64,000 nt of DNA, taken from NCBI GenBank assembly GCA_030248195.1, contig JASAND010004011.1, forward strand, positions 1-64,000. The letters run 5' to 3'. This DNA comes from Trissonchulus latispiculum (taxonomy: Eukaryota; Nematoda; Enoplea; Enoplida; Ironidae). The translations under genes were made by a program, and so were the position numbers. The notes under the pieces are model-generated. The model did no database searches and was not told the DNA's origin. It saw only the letters and a list, made by a program, of their open reading frames with translations. Positions 46,526 to 58,920 of this stretch are shown piece after piece. The first letter of the stretch is position 1. Every line of letters starts with the position of its first letter.

Positions 46526-48213
46526 TTCATTTAATTGAATTTTCACAACTAAACAATTTATCTTCAACAAATGACTCAAAAGTATTTATCTATGCCACTA
46601 AAACAACAACCCTAATCTGAACAGGAATTTTTAGTTTTCAAACCACGTACAACAGTAATCCATAACAACCAGAACAATTCAGTCAGTAATCCACTGCGCT
46701 CAGACAGAAAACTCGCATAATCCACGACGCCGCAACACAAATAGGCCGTAATCCATGAAGCCTATACCAAATTTTTCAGTAATCCATAAAGCCGATACCC
46801 AATTTTGACATTCAAACGCAGAATTTTAGCTTGTTTTAGCCCAAAACCAAATTCTCTCAAATTCTCTATACGAAGCTCAAAATCTTCCTATTACATATCT
46901 AAATCAAAACTCAATATATTGCTTTCTTCAGGTTATACACTTTGGTAATTTTCTTGCTGGAAAGTGAAACTTGACTACAGGTTCGTGATTGAAACCATGC
47001 TCAGGAGCAGGGTTAACTAACCACATGTTAACAATCACTGAAATTTGGCAATAGAAAGTAGATCAGTAAGTAAACCATATTTGATGCAGGACTGTTTGTA
47101 GTTAACTTTCAGTTAACCAAGTGGTTAGCAGCAAGTCTTAAGTCTATTTGCTAATCACATTTGGTGAAAATCAGTGTCAAAATCACATTACAGAGTCATC
47201 AGGTTTTAAGTTTAGTTATGTTTCATAAGTTTCGCTTTGTAACTGTTTTATAGTAAGAAAATTAGCTTGCAAATTTCAGGTTTACGTTTCAAGCTTAGGA
47301 AATCAGAAGTGAGGAATCCTGTTCACATCGAACTGGATCTCAACTCTGCAGAAGGTAGGCCCTTTGCTTAAACCGATTTTTCAGACTGATGCAAAATTAT
47401 CGGAAGGAAGCAGGAAAAGCCGCTTTCTTTTCCCCACAAGTCGTCAAAATTCAAGCACACGTCTTAATAGTTACTTTCACCAGGTGAAGTCATTTTCAGT
47501 TTGTTCTTGGCCTTAATTCGCTTTATAACAGATTGCAGCTACTTTCTAGCGGAAATATCAATAGCTCGCGTGGTTATGGAGGGTAATGCGAGGTTGTCTT
47601 AATAATGACGAATTCAGGAAAATATTTTCTTGGTAAAGTTCATATTCTGACGTAAGTTAATTACCGTGCGGTGGGTTTGCCGTAATATCTCCATTCTGTT
47701 CTCCAAAGCTAAATGTCATTTCCATGCTTTCTGTGGTACATAAAGTTTTTAACATATTCAACAGCACATTGTCCTGCCTTACAGGTTATACGCAAATCCG
47801 TATTATTGAACCGTTAACCTTATTGTATACCTTTTTCGGAATTATTTGTATAGATATCATGACAGTCTTAGGATGTTGTCTAAGATAAGCAGAAAAGGAA
47901 CAAGCTAGAATTGCAGCTGTTATCTTCCACCAAGTTCTAATTATTTTTACAATCCAGTCTCGTTAGAATTAAGCTTATACAGCAAAGATTCTGCAAGGTT
48001 TTATTTTAGCTTGCAGTATTATTAAACAAAAATTGGCTGATCCTGAGTTTAGTTTAGTTTAGTTTGTTTCTGCGCTTAGGCAATAATAAAATTCGCTTTT
48101 ATCAGCGTCTACGGATAAGTACGATCTGCGTCCACGCTGTTCTACTCGACTCACCAGTATCCGACCTTCTGGAGATACCAACTTTGAATCATAACTACTC
48201 CTTCATTACTTAA
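46526..48213. other. No gene seen; dispersed GTAATCCAT words
   Basis: Around 46285-46800 the word GTAATCCA(T/C) recurs about six times (e.g. 46655, 46697, 46750, 46783), often followed by a purine-rich GCC (AAGCC, ACGCC). It may be a degenerate array. The rest is featureless. Confidence 0.4.
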
Positions 48214-49435
48214 GGGGGGGGGGGCGACTAAAATGGGGATGCCCCGAATTTGTCCGATTGGCCTTCTTTTCGGCGAAGTTAAAGAGCATGGGTGTGGTCA
48301 AAAAATACTTGGTCGTTGGTTCTTAGCTGCCTTCCAGTCACGTGCAGGCGTCGCGTTTATGTGCCCGACCCCCCCTTTTTTGCAACTACCAACATAATTA
48401 ATTAAAAACCTCTGCTGGCTGCAAGACACTAGCTCCAAGCTTGTCATTGGCCCATATGATTTGGCACATGTGTCCCTATCTGCGGAAAAATACTAGAGGT
48501 CTGTATCTTATCTGCATCTGAGGGAATTACTGTTCAAAGTTGAAGTTTCTGCAAAATTTTGAAAATTTTTGGCTAACGAAAGGAATATTTTGTTAGTGGT
48601 GCGAGCTATAAGGCTGTAATTTGGCATATACAGAGGCCCTATAGGAGTACTCATTTGTGCCAAAAGGCAAGAAATTCTGCCTTGTGAAGAAATTTTTATG
48701 TCAACTTTAATCTTCAAAAATTGCCAAAATCGCCGTTTTCAGTCTGTCGGATCCTATGTAAAGGTTTTCTGCAGCCATAGAAGTCGCAAACCTTCACTAA
48801 TCGAGCTGAAATTGTTTGTGGGTGTGTTTTCAACCACGCTGAGTTCAAATATCTCAAAAAATTTTAATTTCAAAAAATTTGATTTTTTCGATTTCTGGGG
48901 TACTATTGCCCAAAAAAGGCGATTTTGTCAATTTTTGAAGATTAAAATTGACATAAAAATTTTTTCACTCGGCAGAATTTCTTGCCATTTGGCACAAATG
49001 AGTACTCCTATAGGGCCTCTGTATATGCCAAATTACAGCCTTATAGCTCGCACCAGTATTGAAATATTCCTTTCGTTAGCCAAAAATTTTCAAAATTTTG
49101 CCGAAACTTCAACTTTGAACAGTAATTCCCTTAGATGCAGATAAGATACAGACGTCTAGTATTTTTCCGCAGATAGGGGCACATGTGCCAAATGATATTT
49201 GTCAATGACAAGCTTGGAGCTAGGGTCTTTCAGCCAGCAGAGATTTTTAATTAATTATGTTGGTAGTTGTGAAAAATGGGTGGTCGGGCACATAAACGCG
49301 ACGCCTGCACATGGCTGGAAGGCAGCTAAGAACCAACGACCAAGTATTTTTTTGACCACACCCATGCTCTTTAACTTCGCCGAAAAGTAGGCCAATCGGA
49401 CAAAGTCGGGGCAAAAGTTTAGTCGCCCCCCCCCC
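48214..49435. mobile_element. Long palindromic TTAA-flanked element 1
   Basis: It is bounded by TTAA (48210-48213 and 49436-49439). The left end starts with a G run, then CGACTAAAATGGGGATGCCCC; the right end is its inverse. Arms of about 530 bp (48214-48745 and 48900-49435) pair almost throughout, for example GGTCAAAAAATACTTGGTCG against CGACCAAGTATTTTTTTGACC, and CATATACAGAGGCCCTATAG against CTATAGGGCCTCTGTATATG. The unpaired centre is ~150 bp. Similar translations on both strands are a by-product of the palindrome; no transposase is present. Confidence 0.9.
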
Positions 49436-49439
49436 TTAA

Positions 49440-50828
49440 GGGGGGCGACTAAAATGGGAGTGCCCCAAATTTCTTGGATCGGCTTCATTTTTTGCATGAA
49501 TATACCATGCGCGTGGTCAAAAAATACTTGGTCGTTGGATCTTGGCTGACTCTCAGTAGCTCGCCAGGCACCCGAGAACCGGTCCGACCCCCACTTTTAG
49601 CGACACCCACTGTAAATATTTAAAAATTCCTCCATCTTGTTTGGTTTAATGAAAACATCTATGCTTTGGCACTATGAGAGAAGACATATCAGGTAACATA
49701 CACATAGCATTAGCTTTGCTGTAACCCTAACGGTTAGAGAGCAATGCTATCCTAAATTTAAAGAATCGTCAAAAATTTAGAAAAGTTTGGCCGCCAAATC
49801 AAAAACTTTAAATCTGGTGCAACCCCGAAAGCTGAAATTTTGTGTGAACCCTATAGGTTTACAAAATTGTGCCAAATAAGAAGGAATTCTGCCCGGGGAT
49901 TATAGTTTGATTTCATTTGAAACATGAAAAAATGCCAATTTTGGTCTGGTTCATAAATGACAACATCAAAATGCACTGTCAGGAGTCTTCACAAACAGTT
50001 CCCTTGACAAAATGATTACAATAATTGAACGTTCTGATAGATTTGACTTGCCGCCGGAAATAAGACCGACAGGGCTAAAACACTGATTAAAATGTAGTAC
50101 TACTAGCACCCGTCTCACAAGAACTGTTAAATTTCAACTGATCAAAACGCTCAATTCAGTGGTCTTTTCAAATGACGAAATTTCAGTTTTTTGAAAAAAG
50201 CTTGAAATATGTGGCAAATAGGCAATTGTGTCAAGAAGAAAAGTTGCTCAAAATCACGAAAGCTATCGGTTGATATGCATATTGTGCATATTGGGTTATC
50301 TTCAAAAATTTGCTTTTTGCCAGTTTTTGCCACTTTTTCGTTGTTTCAAGTGGAATAGAACTATAATGCCTGGGCAGAATTCCGTCATATTTGGCATAAC
50401 TTTGTAGACCTATAAGGTGTATGTTCACACCAAATTTCAGCTGCAAGGGTTGCACCAGATTTAAATTTTTTGATTTGGCGTCCAAAATTTTCCAAATAAT
50501 TGACGAGTCTTTAAGTTTAGGATAGCATTGTGCTCTAGCCGTTAGGGTTACAGCAATACTAATGCCATGTGTATGTTACCCAATATGTCTTCTCTCATTG
50601 TGCCAAAGTATTTTTCATTAAACCAAACTAGAAGGAGGATATTTTTAGTATTTACAGTGGGTATCATGAGAAGTGTGGGATCGGACCGGTTCTCGGGTGC
50701 TTAGTGAGCTGCTGAAGGCCAGCTAAGAACGAAGGACCAAGTAGTTTTTGACCACGGACATGGTGTAAATTCATGCAAAAAAATGAAGCCGATCCAAGAA
50801 AGTTTGGGCAAAAGTTTAGTCGCCCCCC
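49440..50828. mobile_element. Long palindromic TTAA-flanked element 2, adjoining element 1
   Basis: It shares the TTAA at 49436-49439 with element 1 and ends at the TTAA 50829-50832. The termini GGGGGGCGACTAAAATGGG and inverse are the same as element 1, and the next ~100 bp are related (GTGGTCAAAAAATACTTGGT). The inner arms differ (for example GGTGCAACCCC... against GGGTTGCACC, and GAACCGGTCCGACCC against GGATCGGACCGGTTC). Arms of ~600 bp flank a centre near 50110. No ORF is credible. Confidence 0.9.
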
Positions 50829-51729
50829 TTAAGTTAACTACAAGGCGTCTTCGTATATCAAATTGTAGCTACAATGTCTTCACAACCTGCTTCTAGCCTG
50901 TTTCTTCCAACCTTGTCAAGTGACCGCAATCCGAAAAGAGTGTCCGGAGTAGGCCAAAACATGAGAGCTGTGTATGTATCATCCTGATGATAGGGAAAAT
51001 ATAGTGTAGAAATTTGACTAGATTATTTCTTAACGAACAAATTACGAAAAAGCATCAATCTAGAATCTGGAAGATCACGAGGTAAGATAGCATCAAATAA
51101 ATAGCATTAGCATTAAATAATTTCTGAATACAAATGTCAGAAATTCTTGAAATAATTCCACAATAGAAAGCGATTTTTGAAGTAAAATTACATATGTCGT
51201 TCAACGAAATCTTTTGATTAAACATAGTCACAACTATGAAGAGCTATCCGCCTGTCGCAAATTATCTAATAAGTCGCTAATCTAAATAGCTAGTTCTTGA
51301 AGTATGTAGGATTGCCGGGGTGCTTGAACGCTAAAAGATGCTATTTCGAAAAGCTTTATCAGTACTGTAAACAAATTTGCATTTCAGTTTAATCAATTTT
51401 TCTTAGATAGGGATATTGTGACCTCCTAACTAATTAGATTACAGAATTAATTAATTAATTCAAAAGAAAGGTTCCGCATATGGCACGGCCACGTTTATGT
51501 TACTTGACGAAATGCTTACATTACTTGTCACCAGAACAAACTTATTCCTACATGGGTAATTTATAGTTAGGTTGTGCTTCTACTTTTTTCTTTCTTAAAA
51601 ATAGTGAGGTGGTGCTTGGAAGAAATTTATTGAAGGTTTCCTTTTTACTATTAAGAACAGTCAATCTATACTCAATTACGCCTCAAAATGTCAATATTCC
51701 ATAACTTTGCTAGAAATTGTGGTTGCATC
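50829..51729. other. No gene seen
   Basis: AT-rich intergenic sequence without recognisable features. Confidence 0.5.
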
Positions 51730-52611
51730 TAGAGACCTTCACGGGCCTGAATTTTCAGGCCCGGCCCGGCCCGACCCGTTAAAATTTCTGCTCGGCCCGG
51801 CCCGGCCCGGCCCGTTTCAAAAATTTCGGACCTCGGCCCGGCCCGGCCCGGCCCGGCCCGTTTCAAAAATTTCGGACCTCGGCCCGACCCGGCCCGCAAG
51901 GTGAAAAGTTAGGCCCGGCCCGGCCCGGGCCGTTTTACTAATTTTTTGTCGTTGCCCAAAACACAAATGTTTTCGTTTTTCGGAACTTATTCGTGTTTAA
52001 CCATTTTAAGCGATTTCTCAGGCTCATATTTTTATTATGTATGTGTAGTCCTCTGTTCGGTTCTTTGTGCTGAATAGGGAACAGGTCACTGCTCAGCTCG
52101 TCGATTCAACGAAAGCAAGAAATATACTATAAATTAGGAATAAGCATACATATGTACAAAATATTAGAATAAATAAAACTGCATTTAGGATGATAATGTA
52201 CAATTTAGAGATAGTATATAAACACAAGTACACTAACTAAGTCCGGCAGTACTCTTCTAAAAAGCTAAAGCGAAATTCAAGAAAAATCGAAATATAATTC
52301 CACTGACTATAGAAAATTTATTTTAGAAATTAATATAATTTCTAGTAAAAATTGACAAAATTGAAAACAAGACAAAACTTTTAACTGAAAACACCAGGCC
52401 CGGCCCGAAGCCCGGCCCGCTCCAGTACTAGGCCCGGCCCGGCCCGGCCCGCACCCAAATTTTTCCTACCTCGGCCGGGCCCAGCCCGGCCCGGCCCGGC
52501 CCGCACCCAAATTTTTCCTACCTCGGCCCGGCCCGGCCCGGCCCGTTCCACCTTAGGCCCGGCCCGCTGGCCGGGCCGGGCCGGGCTTACGGGCCTGAGT
52601 GAAGGTCTCTA
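51730..52611. mobile_element. Non-autonomous hAT-like element with GGCCC-word arms
   Basis: An 882-bp element with a perfect 8-bp target duplication GTTGCATC (51722-51729, 52612-52619). Terminal inverted repeat TAGAGACCTTCAC followed by GGGCCTGA fits hAT YARNG. The left arm (51760-51935) and right arm (52395-52590) are runs of GGCCCGGCCCG interrupted by short spacers (TTTCAAAAATTTCGGACCTC on the left, CACCCAAATTTTTCCTACCTC on the right). The centre is AT-rich. A solitary end of the same family is at 11460-11500. Confidence 0.92.
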
Positions 52612-52681
52612 GTTGCATCCTAGTGATGGTTTTCACTAGCACTAGCATTAAATTTGTCATGCTGGTTTGCTCGTACGGCTG

Positions 52682-54527
52682 CAGAGTTTTTTGGTTTTCG
52701 GATTTGCGTCAACCTTGCGTCCCGGTAAATTTAAGTTGCGTCGCGTTAAGAAATTTTGCGTCCAGACAGAATTCTTATTTCAGCGTGTTTTCACTGCAAA
52801 AAATTATTTTATTTATAAAAATTTCGATAATTCCTGTAGTGTAATTTAGATTTAGACTATTTAGACTATTTTGAAAGAACATGCTGCTTAAATGTAATGC
52901 ACGATTATATGATTACCTATAGATGCGTCCAATACATACGGTGGGGGTCTGGGGGGGCAAAGCCCCCCAGAAGTTGGAGATTTTTTGAAATTACGGATTA
53001 AATCCGTCGTGGAAATGTTTAAAAAGATTAATTTGGCAACTGTTACATCTATTCTAACTGAAGCTTCCAACGCTAATGCATTTTTGTGTTTATTGAATCT
53101 GTAAATTTTTGAATTTCGAATAAGTCAGTATCAATAAACAAAGAAGCGTGTATGCTTCGTGATGCATTATTCAGCGGCAATACAGTGAAGAAGCATTTGT
53201 AAATACTATTAACACTAGTTACGATAAATCTGAGTTGCTCGTGCATAGGTCTTTTATTTGAAAATTTTAGAAAAATGGTAGTCTTGCATTATTTAAAATT
53301 GCCATTTGCGAAAAACGTTTAGATGGAAGAACCAAACAATTTACAGTTACAAATGTGTTAATTTCGGGGTTTTACTTTACTACTAATCTTGATCTTGCCT
53401 GACCTGTTGAATGAGAACAATATAAATGTTCACGATTATGCACCTAGTAAGATCCATATATAATTCTTTGAAGTGAAATTTACGGTGAGCATACACAGCT
53501 CCTACAATACACAGCTCCTACAAATGACCTCTCATTGTTTAATACACAGCTCCTACAATTGGATTATGGTAGTTTTGGAAATTGTGAAAATGCATTACTA
53601 CTGTTAGTGTCCGTATTTCTAAGATTTGTCCGCAAGTTGTTATAAAGATACATTCGACAAAAAGCATAAAGTTGAAATTTTAAATTTTATCATTTATGTT
53701 TTCTAAGTATATATGCAATTGCGTTTTCTTGAAACAAATAATTTTATTAATAAATTATAGAATGCACTTTGAGCACTATGATTAATGTAGATATAGTCAG
53801 GCTACCTTGTTTCTAAAATTTTACTTTGAATTTTAGGCCTAAAGAAAGACTTCTTGTTTTGGCAAAGGCAAACTTTTATTATAGTTTCTATAACTACAGT
53901 TAACTGTAATAATTTATTGTTTGTTTTCTTTAAATGACTGCTGTCATTGTCATTTTGCTTTCAAAAGTTGTAAGGATTTTATTTTTATTTCAATTATATG
54001 CCACAAAATTTAACTCAAATTAGGAACTAAAACATTAGTATCCCTTGTGCTAAAATATAAAAAGTCTGCTACCACGACAACTACCGTAGTCCAATTTAGA
54101 CTTGACCTACAGTACAGTTGACCCCTAATTTCAATACACAGCTCCTACAACAATCATGTGTAGGAGCTGTGTATTGTAGGAGCTGTGTATGTACGCCAAA
54201 TTTACTACTTCGAAAGGATCTGATACGGATTCAGGTGGACAACAACTTAACAAATAACATTGAGTAACATTGAGACATGACCTTGCACCTTGGCATTCCA
54301 CGACAAAGTGAGAAACAGCGGGGGTCTGGGGACGGAGCCCCCAGGATCCGAAGAAATTTTTGGAAAAAACGGAAAAATTGGTACTGGAAACATTTAAAGT
54401 TTTTACTCTTACAAAAGTGAGTTTTCTCACGAAATAATATTGCGTCTAGCTTGCGTCCCGTTAAAATTTCATTGCGTCTAGATAAGAAACTTTGCGTCGA
54501 GACACACATCTGGACGCAAAAACCCTG
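52682..54527. mobile_element. Composite element with TTGCGTC-word blocks and a nested foldback
   Basis: The outer ends CAGAGTTTTTT and the inverse of AAAAACCCTG are hAT-like. TTGCGTC words occur in blocks at 52708-52765 and 54441-54500, in direct orientation. Each block adjoins a GGGGGTCTGGGG...GCCCCC(C)AG hairpin (52938-52972 and 54319-54345), suggesting two copies of one unit. Between them lies a foldback with ends near 53468 and 54215. No matching 8-bp target duplication was found, so the outer limits are provisional. Confidence 0.5.
53468..54215. mobile_element. Foldback element with ACACAGCTCCTACA repeats at both ends
   Basis: The left end has CATACACAGCTCCTACAATA then ACACAGCTCCTACAAATGA (53491-53531), with one more unit at ~53552. 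The right end holds the exact inverse, TGTAGGAGCTGTGTATTGTAGGAGCTGTGTATG (54159-54191). A weaker inverted match extends outward (GAAGT.AAATTT). The middle is AT-rich and non-coding. Confidence 0.7.
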
Positions 54528-54624
54528 GCTGTAACTCCGTAGCTGGTGAAATGTGTGTACATCGTCTCACATCACACAATTAGTCATAGTTTTAGTTTTA
54601 GGTTTCCACGTGCACTATCCGTCC

Positions 54625-57232
54625 ATGGATAATTTTACCAATATTACATACATTCCTGCAAACACGGCGCTGAGAATAGGATTTATTTTGTCCGTTATTA
54701 TTGGTTTGTTTGCTTCATCCGTGAATATAGTACTGCTATTAGCAGTACATCAAAACAAGACTTCACCAACTGGCAGCGCTCGTTTGCTGATTCAGTCTCT
54801 TTGTGTGATTGCTCTACTAGGAACGTTCAGCCTTATGATTCGAGCACTATACAACATTTTCTTAGATGCTGGTAAGTAATGATTACAAGGTTAGCAGAAT
54901 TTGCAATTTCTCGCCATTTCTTGCCATTTAACAACTTGACCTTGCCAACTTGCGAATAACAAGTTGATCTGCACACTTAAGAATCCCAGCATTAGCCAAT
55001 TTGGCAATCTCGAAAATTAAGACGAGAAAGTATCTATTCTACTGTTTTTAATGTGACTGCATATATTAGTATTGGTTTGTAAAAACTGTGATTAGGTGAT
55101 ACACTGTGGCAATTTTCTGACAAATATACGTTCAAACTCAACAACTGTAACTGTTTTAGGAGTGATAATTCATGAAGCTTCATTTCTGTTTTGCCATAAT
55201 TTGGAAGCCCCTTATCGAATTAATGTAGTATTCTTTTCAGTATCTAGTGGAGTAATTGCTTTTGAGAGATTGTATAGCATCAGTCATCTTGGTAAATTTT
55301 CGAGAGCATCAAGAGCACCAGTTGTTGGTGAGTTTGCTAAACATTTCTTCAACTTGATATCCGACAATACTACAATACAAAAATCAAACTGCTGTCCGGG
55401 GACCAAGCTGTTGGACCAAATAAAAATGCCGATATGTTTAGTAAACAGAACTTACTCTTTCTTAATCACAAAAGATGGTTAATACGGTATGTCGCTAATT
55501 TGTGCAAAGGTACATTACACAGACCAAACACATTTTTAGAAATATCCTTGTATTCCCATATGTTGGAAGCGCTAACTTAGACCCGAGGTTTCTATCGTAA
55601 AGGTAGACCGTAAAGTGCACTAGTCAGTGACTGTTTTGGTCAATGTTTTGAGTTGCTGTTGTCCGCTTACAAGAACTAACAAAAATTCATAAGTCCTCTG
55701 GACCGGCAAGAGTAGATCGTTGAGTTTTTGGTGGAGATCATACGTGTGCTTAGGGGGGTTCATCCGGTTCGGTGTTTTTGCGAAATATACCAATAAATAA
55801 AATTCTTGGTGCAGACCAATACAAACTGTTATTGGATGTTGTAGTAACCGTAATCGCGGAAGGCGTACGCTTATACATGTAACTAAACACAAGGTAGTTC
55901 AAACACGTGGTTAACAAAGGTAAGCCAGCCCACTCTCCAGAAGTCAGCATTAATGTGCTCAGCGTCCAGTAATCTTCGTCGATTAGGAAGACCTGAATGT
56001 TTCACTCTTCCTGTCATTAGATTTCTGATACGAACAATTCTGCGTTTTATAAACGTCAAATGTTGACTTTTACTTCATTTTCTCTAACTAATCAATGTTA
56101 GAACAAAAGCCATGAACCCTCTTCGGAAAAAGATGCATATTAAACATAGGGGTCTCTATAAGCCTTCAATGAGTATTGCATTGAAAAGAAGTACAACCAT
56201 TGCAAAGATTTTGCCTCCGGTTTAATAAAAAGTGCGATACATAGTTGAAAATGCAAGATTTGCTAGCTATGAAATAACTAACTAAAACTAAAATGAAATA
56301 ATTACCGAACATTGCGCCACCAGTTGGATTTACTTTTAAAATTTACTTTCTCAAGTGATAAAATAGGTCTTCATTTAGTGAGCTTTTAGTTCAACTTGTT
56401 TCATTCCTTTGTTCTCATAGTTCGTTCAGTTAGTTAAAGATATTTGGTTTGCTGCCGTTTCTCAAAATATGCAAACCAGTACTATCGTCATGTCATGGCA
56501 TTTTTAGGTTCCATTGCGATCAGTTTGCTAATTGCTGTGTTCATTGGCTTTGGCGTCGCAACCACCACTCCTTGTGCATTGCCAGTAAACTTTTGTGAAG
56601 TATTTCTAACGATGAGTTGTTCTGGACGAGGGTTCCAGATATACTTGGTTCAAGGAAGTTTTGTCACAGTGCAGACACTTAGTATACTTATATTTCTTGG
56701 AATTTTGCACCGATGTCGGACAACGCTTTCCGCCTTGGTATCTAATCAAGCTAAATATTCTTTAAATGAACGTCTGCAGCTGCGTAGAACTATAACGTTT
56801 ACGACAATTATGGCGCCTGTAGCCTTTTCCAGCATGATCGTTACATTGATTAGATCAGCACTTTTGGACAATTTTTTCTACATCATAGATGCCGATTTCA
56901 CCACACGAGCAGTCATACTGGAGTTCGTGAAATACGAATTATATTGCTTGTTTCTGGGTATATGCCCAGCCACAGCAGTCTGTCGTTTGGAACCAGTAAG
57001 AGAAACATTTCTGAACTTTTGGAAAAATTGGACCCTCAAAGTTATGGATGCAACGGATAGTACAGCACGACAACCACAACATAATGAAGGTGACGTGTAC
57101 TTTCAGCAATTACAAAATATGTGGGGAAATGCCCAACAGAATTCAACTGGGAAAAAGCTTTCTACGAAAATGTCATATAGCGTAACCACAAATCAAGGGA
57201 AAGATTTCTTTTCAAAACGAGTATCACCTTAA
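54625..57232 (+). CDS. Seven-transmembrane chemoreceptor-like GPCR, gene 2 (three exons)
   Basis: Exons at 54625-54871, 55160-55327 and 56508-57232 use GT-AG borders (GATGCTG|GTAAGT; GTTTTAG|GAGTG; GTTG|GTGAG; TTTTTAG|GTTCC), with both introns in phase 1, giving 379 residues. The predicted protein aligns by eye with gene 1 along its length. Shared features are an N-terminal NFT/NIT glycosylation cluster and helix 3 ending FERLYSISHLGKF. Loop 2 has three Cys (CALPVNFCEVFLTMSC), and HRCRTTL and QAKYSLNERLQLRRT precede helix 6. Then come MAPVAFSSMIVTLIRSAL and LEFVKYELYCLFLGICPATAVCRL. The cytosolic tail is Gln/Asn-rich. It is likely a chemosensory membrane receptor. Intron 2 (1.18 kb) is longer than in gene 1 (363 bp). 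The start is the first in-frame ATG before the glycosylation cluster. Confidence 0.8.
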
Positions 57233-58020
57233 ATCTTGTTTATCATTATAAAACACACGTGTTATCTTGCGAATGTGGGTGTGCAGAAACTACAAACATT
57301 CTTCATTCCATAAAGTTGTTACTGTAAAGCAGCAACTGTGCTGGAAGATTCAGTCATACACTCATACATTACTTGTTATTCCTACTGCACCTCGGCGCAG
57401 CAGGTCTACTACAATCAGTTTTAAAGTACATTAGACATGTAAGTAATGATACTGATAGTCCATCATATAAATTACACATGCTCCATGTTAGAACTGCATG
57501 TTAAGATATTCAAATTACTTGCTTAGCGAACGAGAAAAAGAAACTACGCTAGGAAACTACACTGTATATATGCAAATTAGGAAACTTGTGCTGATTCAAT
57601 TTGAATAGTTTGTTACAAACCTAATAATTCAAATGTCTGTGCGGTTTGGTTTTGAGCCTGCGCTTTGAATGAGAAGCCGTAGTCAACAGTATGCAGTACT
57701 GAATTTTTACGACTTATATAAGAAATTTTATGTGGGATAGCCCTAGTCACACTGACTTTCAAACCGTCACGGACCATTTTTTACAGAACAGCTCAAAAAC
57801 TAAACTAAGCGACTCCAATGCTAAGCTGTAAGGTAAATATCCTCCCCTATTAAAATCCTCTCCCTTTCTGATTTTTAGGCTGTACATTAGGGGCACCAGG
57901 TCTGATTGACATAATTTCTCAATTATACTGGGGGGTTTTAATGACGACAAAGTTCGCAGGAGCACACTTTCTCTAACAACATGTATATACTCGCAGCAGA
58001 CCTATATTTACCGTAAATTG
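57233..58020. other. No gene seen
   Basis: 3' flank of receptor gene 2. CCTGCTGCGCC-type words here (57379-57408: CCTACTGCACCTCGGCGCAG) and at 39594-39610 (CCTGCTGCGCCTCAGCGCA) are similar; this is a possible short repeat in two copies. Confidence 0.4.
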
Positions 58021-58028
58021 GTCTAACC

Positions 58029-58910
58029 GGTGTATTCCACTTACGCAGAATCCACTTATGCAGAACCTTTGTTCTCAGTTTCAGGTCACTGTCAAAACTC
58101 ATGTTTCCACTTACGCAGAAAGAACAAAACTCAAGTTTCCACTTACGCAGAAACCCCGTCTACAGCAGACATTTACCGGAATCAGAGCTTAAAATAAGGC
58201 AAATTTGTTGAGATAAAGTTTCGATAAAACCGGACAAGTTTCTTTATTAATTTCCTTGTCAAATTATTTTAAGTATGCATATTCATAGGCATCTTGTTTA
58301 ATTTTCAGGAGACATTTCAAATTATATGTAATCTTGATCTTTTATAAACTTTTTAAGAACTTTCCTACCAACAAAGAATTTAGCTAAGTTTTGAAAAGCT
58401 TTGAGCGACGGAACAACAACAATAAAACAACAACAACAGCAGCAGCAACAGCAACAACAAAACAACACTAGCAACAGCAGCAACACCAAAACAACAGCAT
58501 TACAGCCCTGATACTTCAACAAATTTGAGACACAGTCCATGTAATTTGTATCGAATCGAATAGAAAAATCGAATTACGCGAAATCGAAAAATTTTGCGAT
58601 ATTTGAACTCTGCGTAGTCGAAAACATACCAATACCAAATTTTAGCTCATTTGGTCAAGTTTTAAGGCTTTTGAGTGGTGGGGGGGTAATCGAGATAAGA
58701 CCCCATGTTTGCATATCCTGCATTACATTATAACAGAATTGCAAATTTTCTGAAGTCTAATTAAAAATGTATTACGGTAGCTTCTTACTTTTGTTCACAT
58801 TTCTGCGTAAGTGGAAACCTCAGATTTGCACAACGTCATTCTGCGTTAGTGGAATTTCGAGTTTTGAAATCTTTTCTGCGTAAGTGGATTCTGCGTAAGT
58901 GTACCAAACC
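58029..58910. mobile_element. Foldback element with CCACTTACGCAGAA-word arms
   Basis: Flanks GTCTAACC (58021-58028 and 58911-58918) form a perfect 8-bp duplication. The left arm 58029-58155 has four CCACTTA(C/T)GCAGAA units and the right arm 58797-58910 has the inverse TTCTGCGT(A/T)AGTGG units. The termini (GGTGTATTCCACTTACGC; inverse of the right end GGTTTGGTACACTTACGC) are only partly similar. The centre holds a CAA/CAG trinucleotide tract at 58419-58500. No transposase. The superfamily is unclear because the ends do not fit YARNG. Confidence 0.7.
58415..58500. repeat. CAA/CAG trinucleotide repeat
   Basis: Interrupted CAA and CAG units inside the foldback element at 58029-58910. Poly-Cys, poly-Gln or poly-Asn translations through it are artefacts. 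Confidence 0.9.
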
Positions 58911-58920
58911 GTCTAACCCG

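Noticed and set aside
48508..49144. Two near-identical ORFs on opposite strands (QMSTPIGPLYMPNYSLIART).
   Set aside because: They are mirror translations of the long palindrome and no known family is seen.
51707..51904. Pro/Arg-rich ORF (GPARPGPAR).
   Set aside because: It is the GGCCC array of a hAT-like element.
58322..58540. Poly-Cys ORF on the minus strand.
   Set aside because: Translation of the CAA/CAG repeat.
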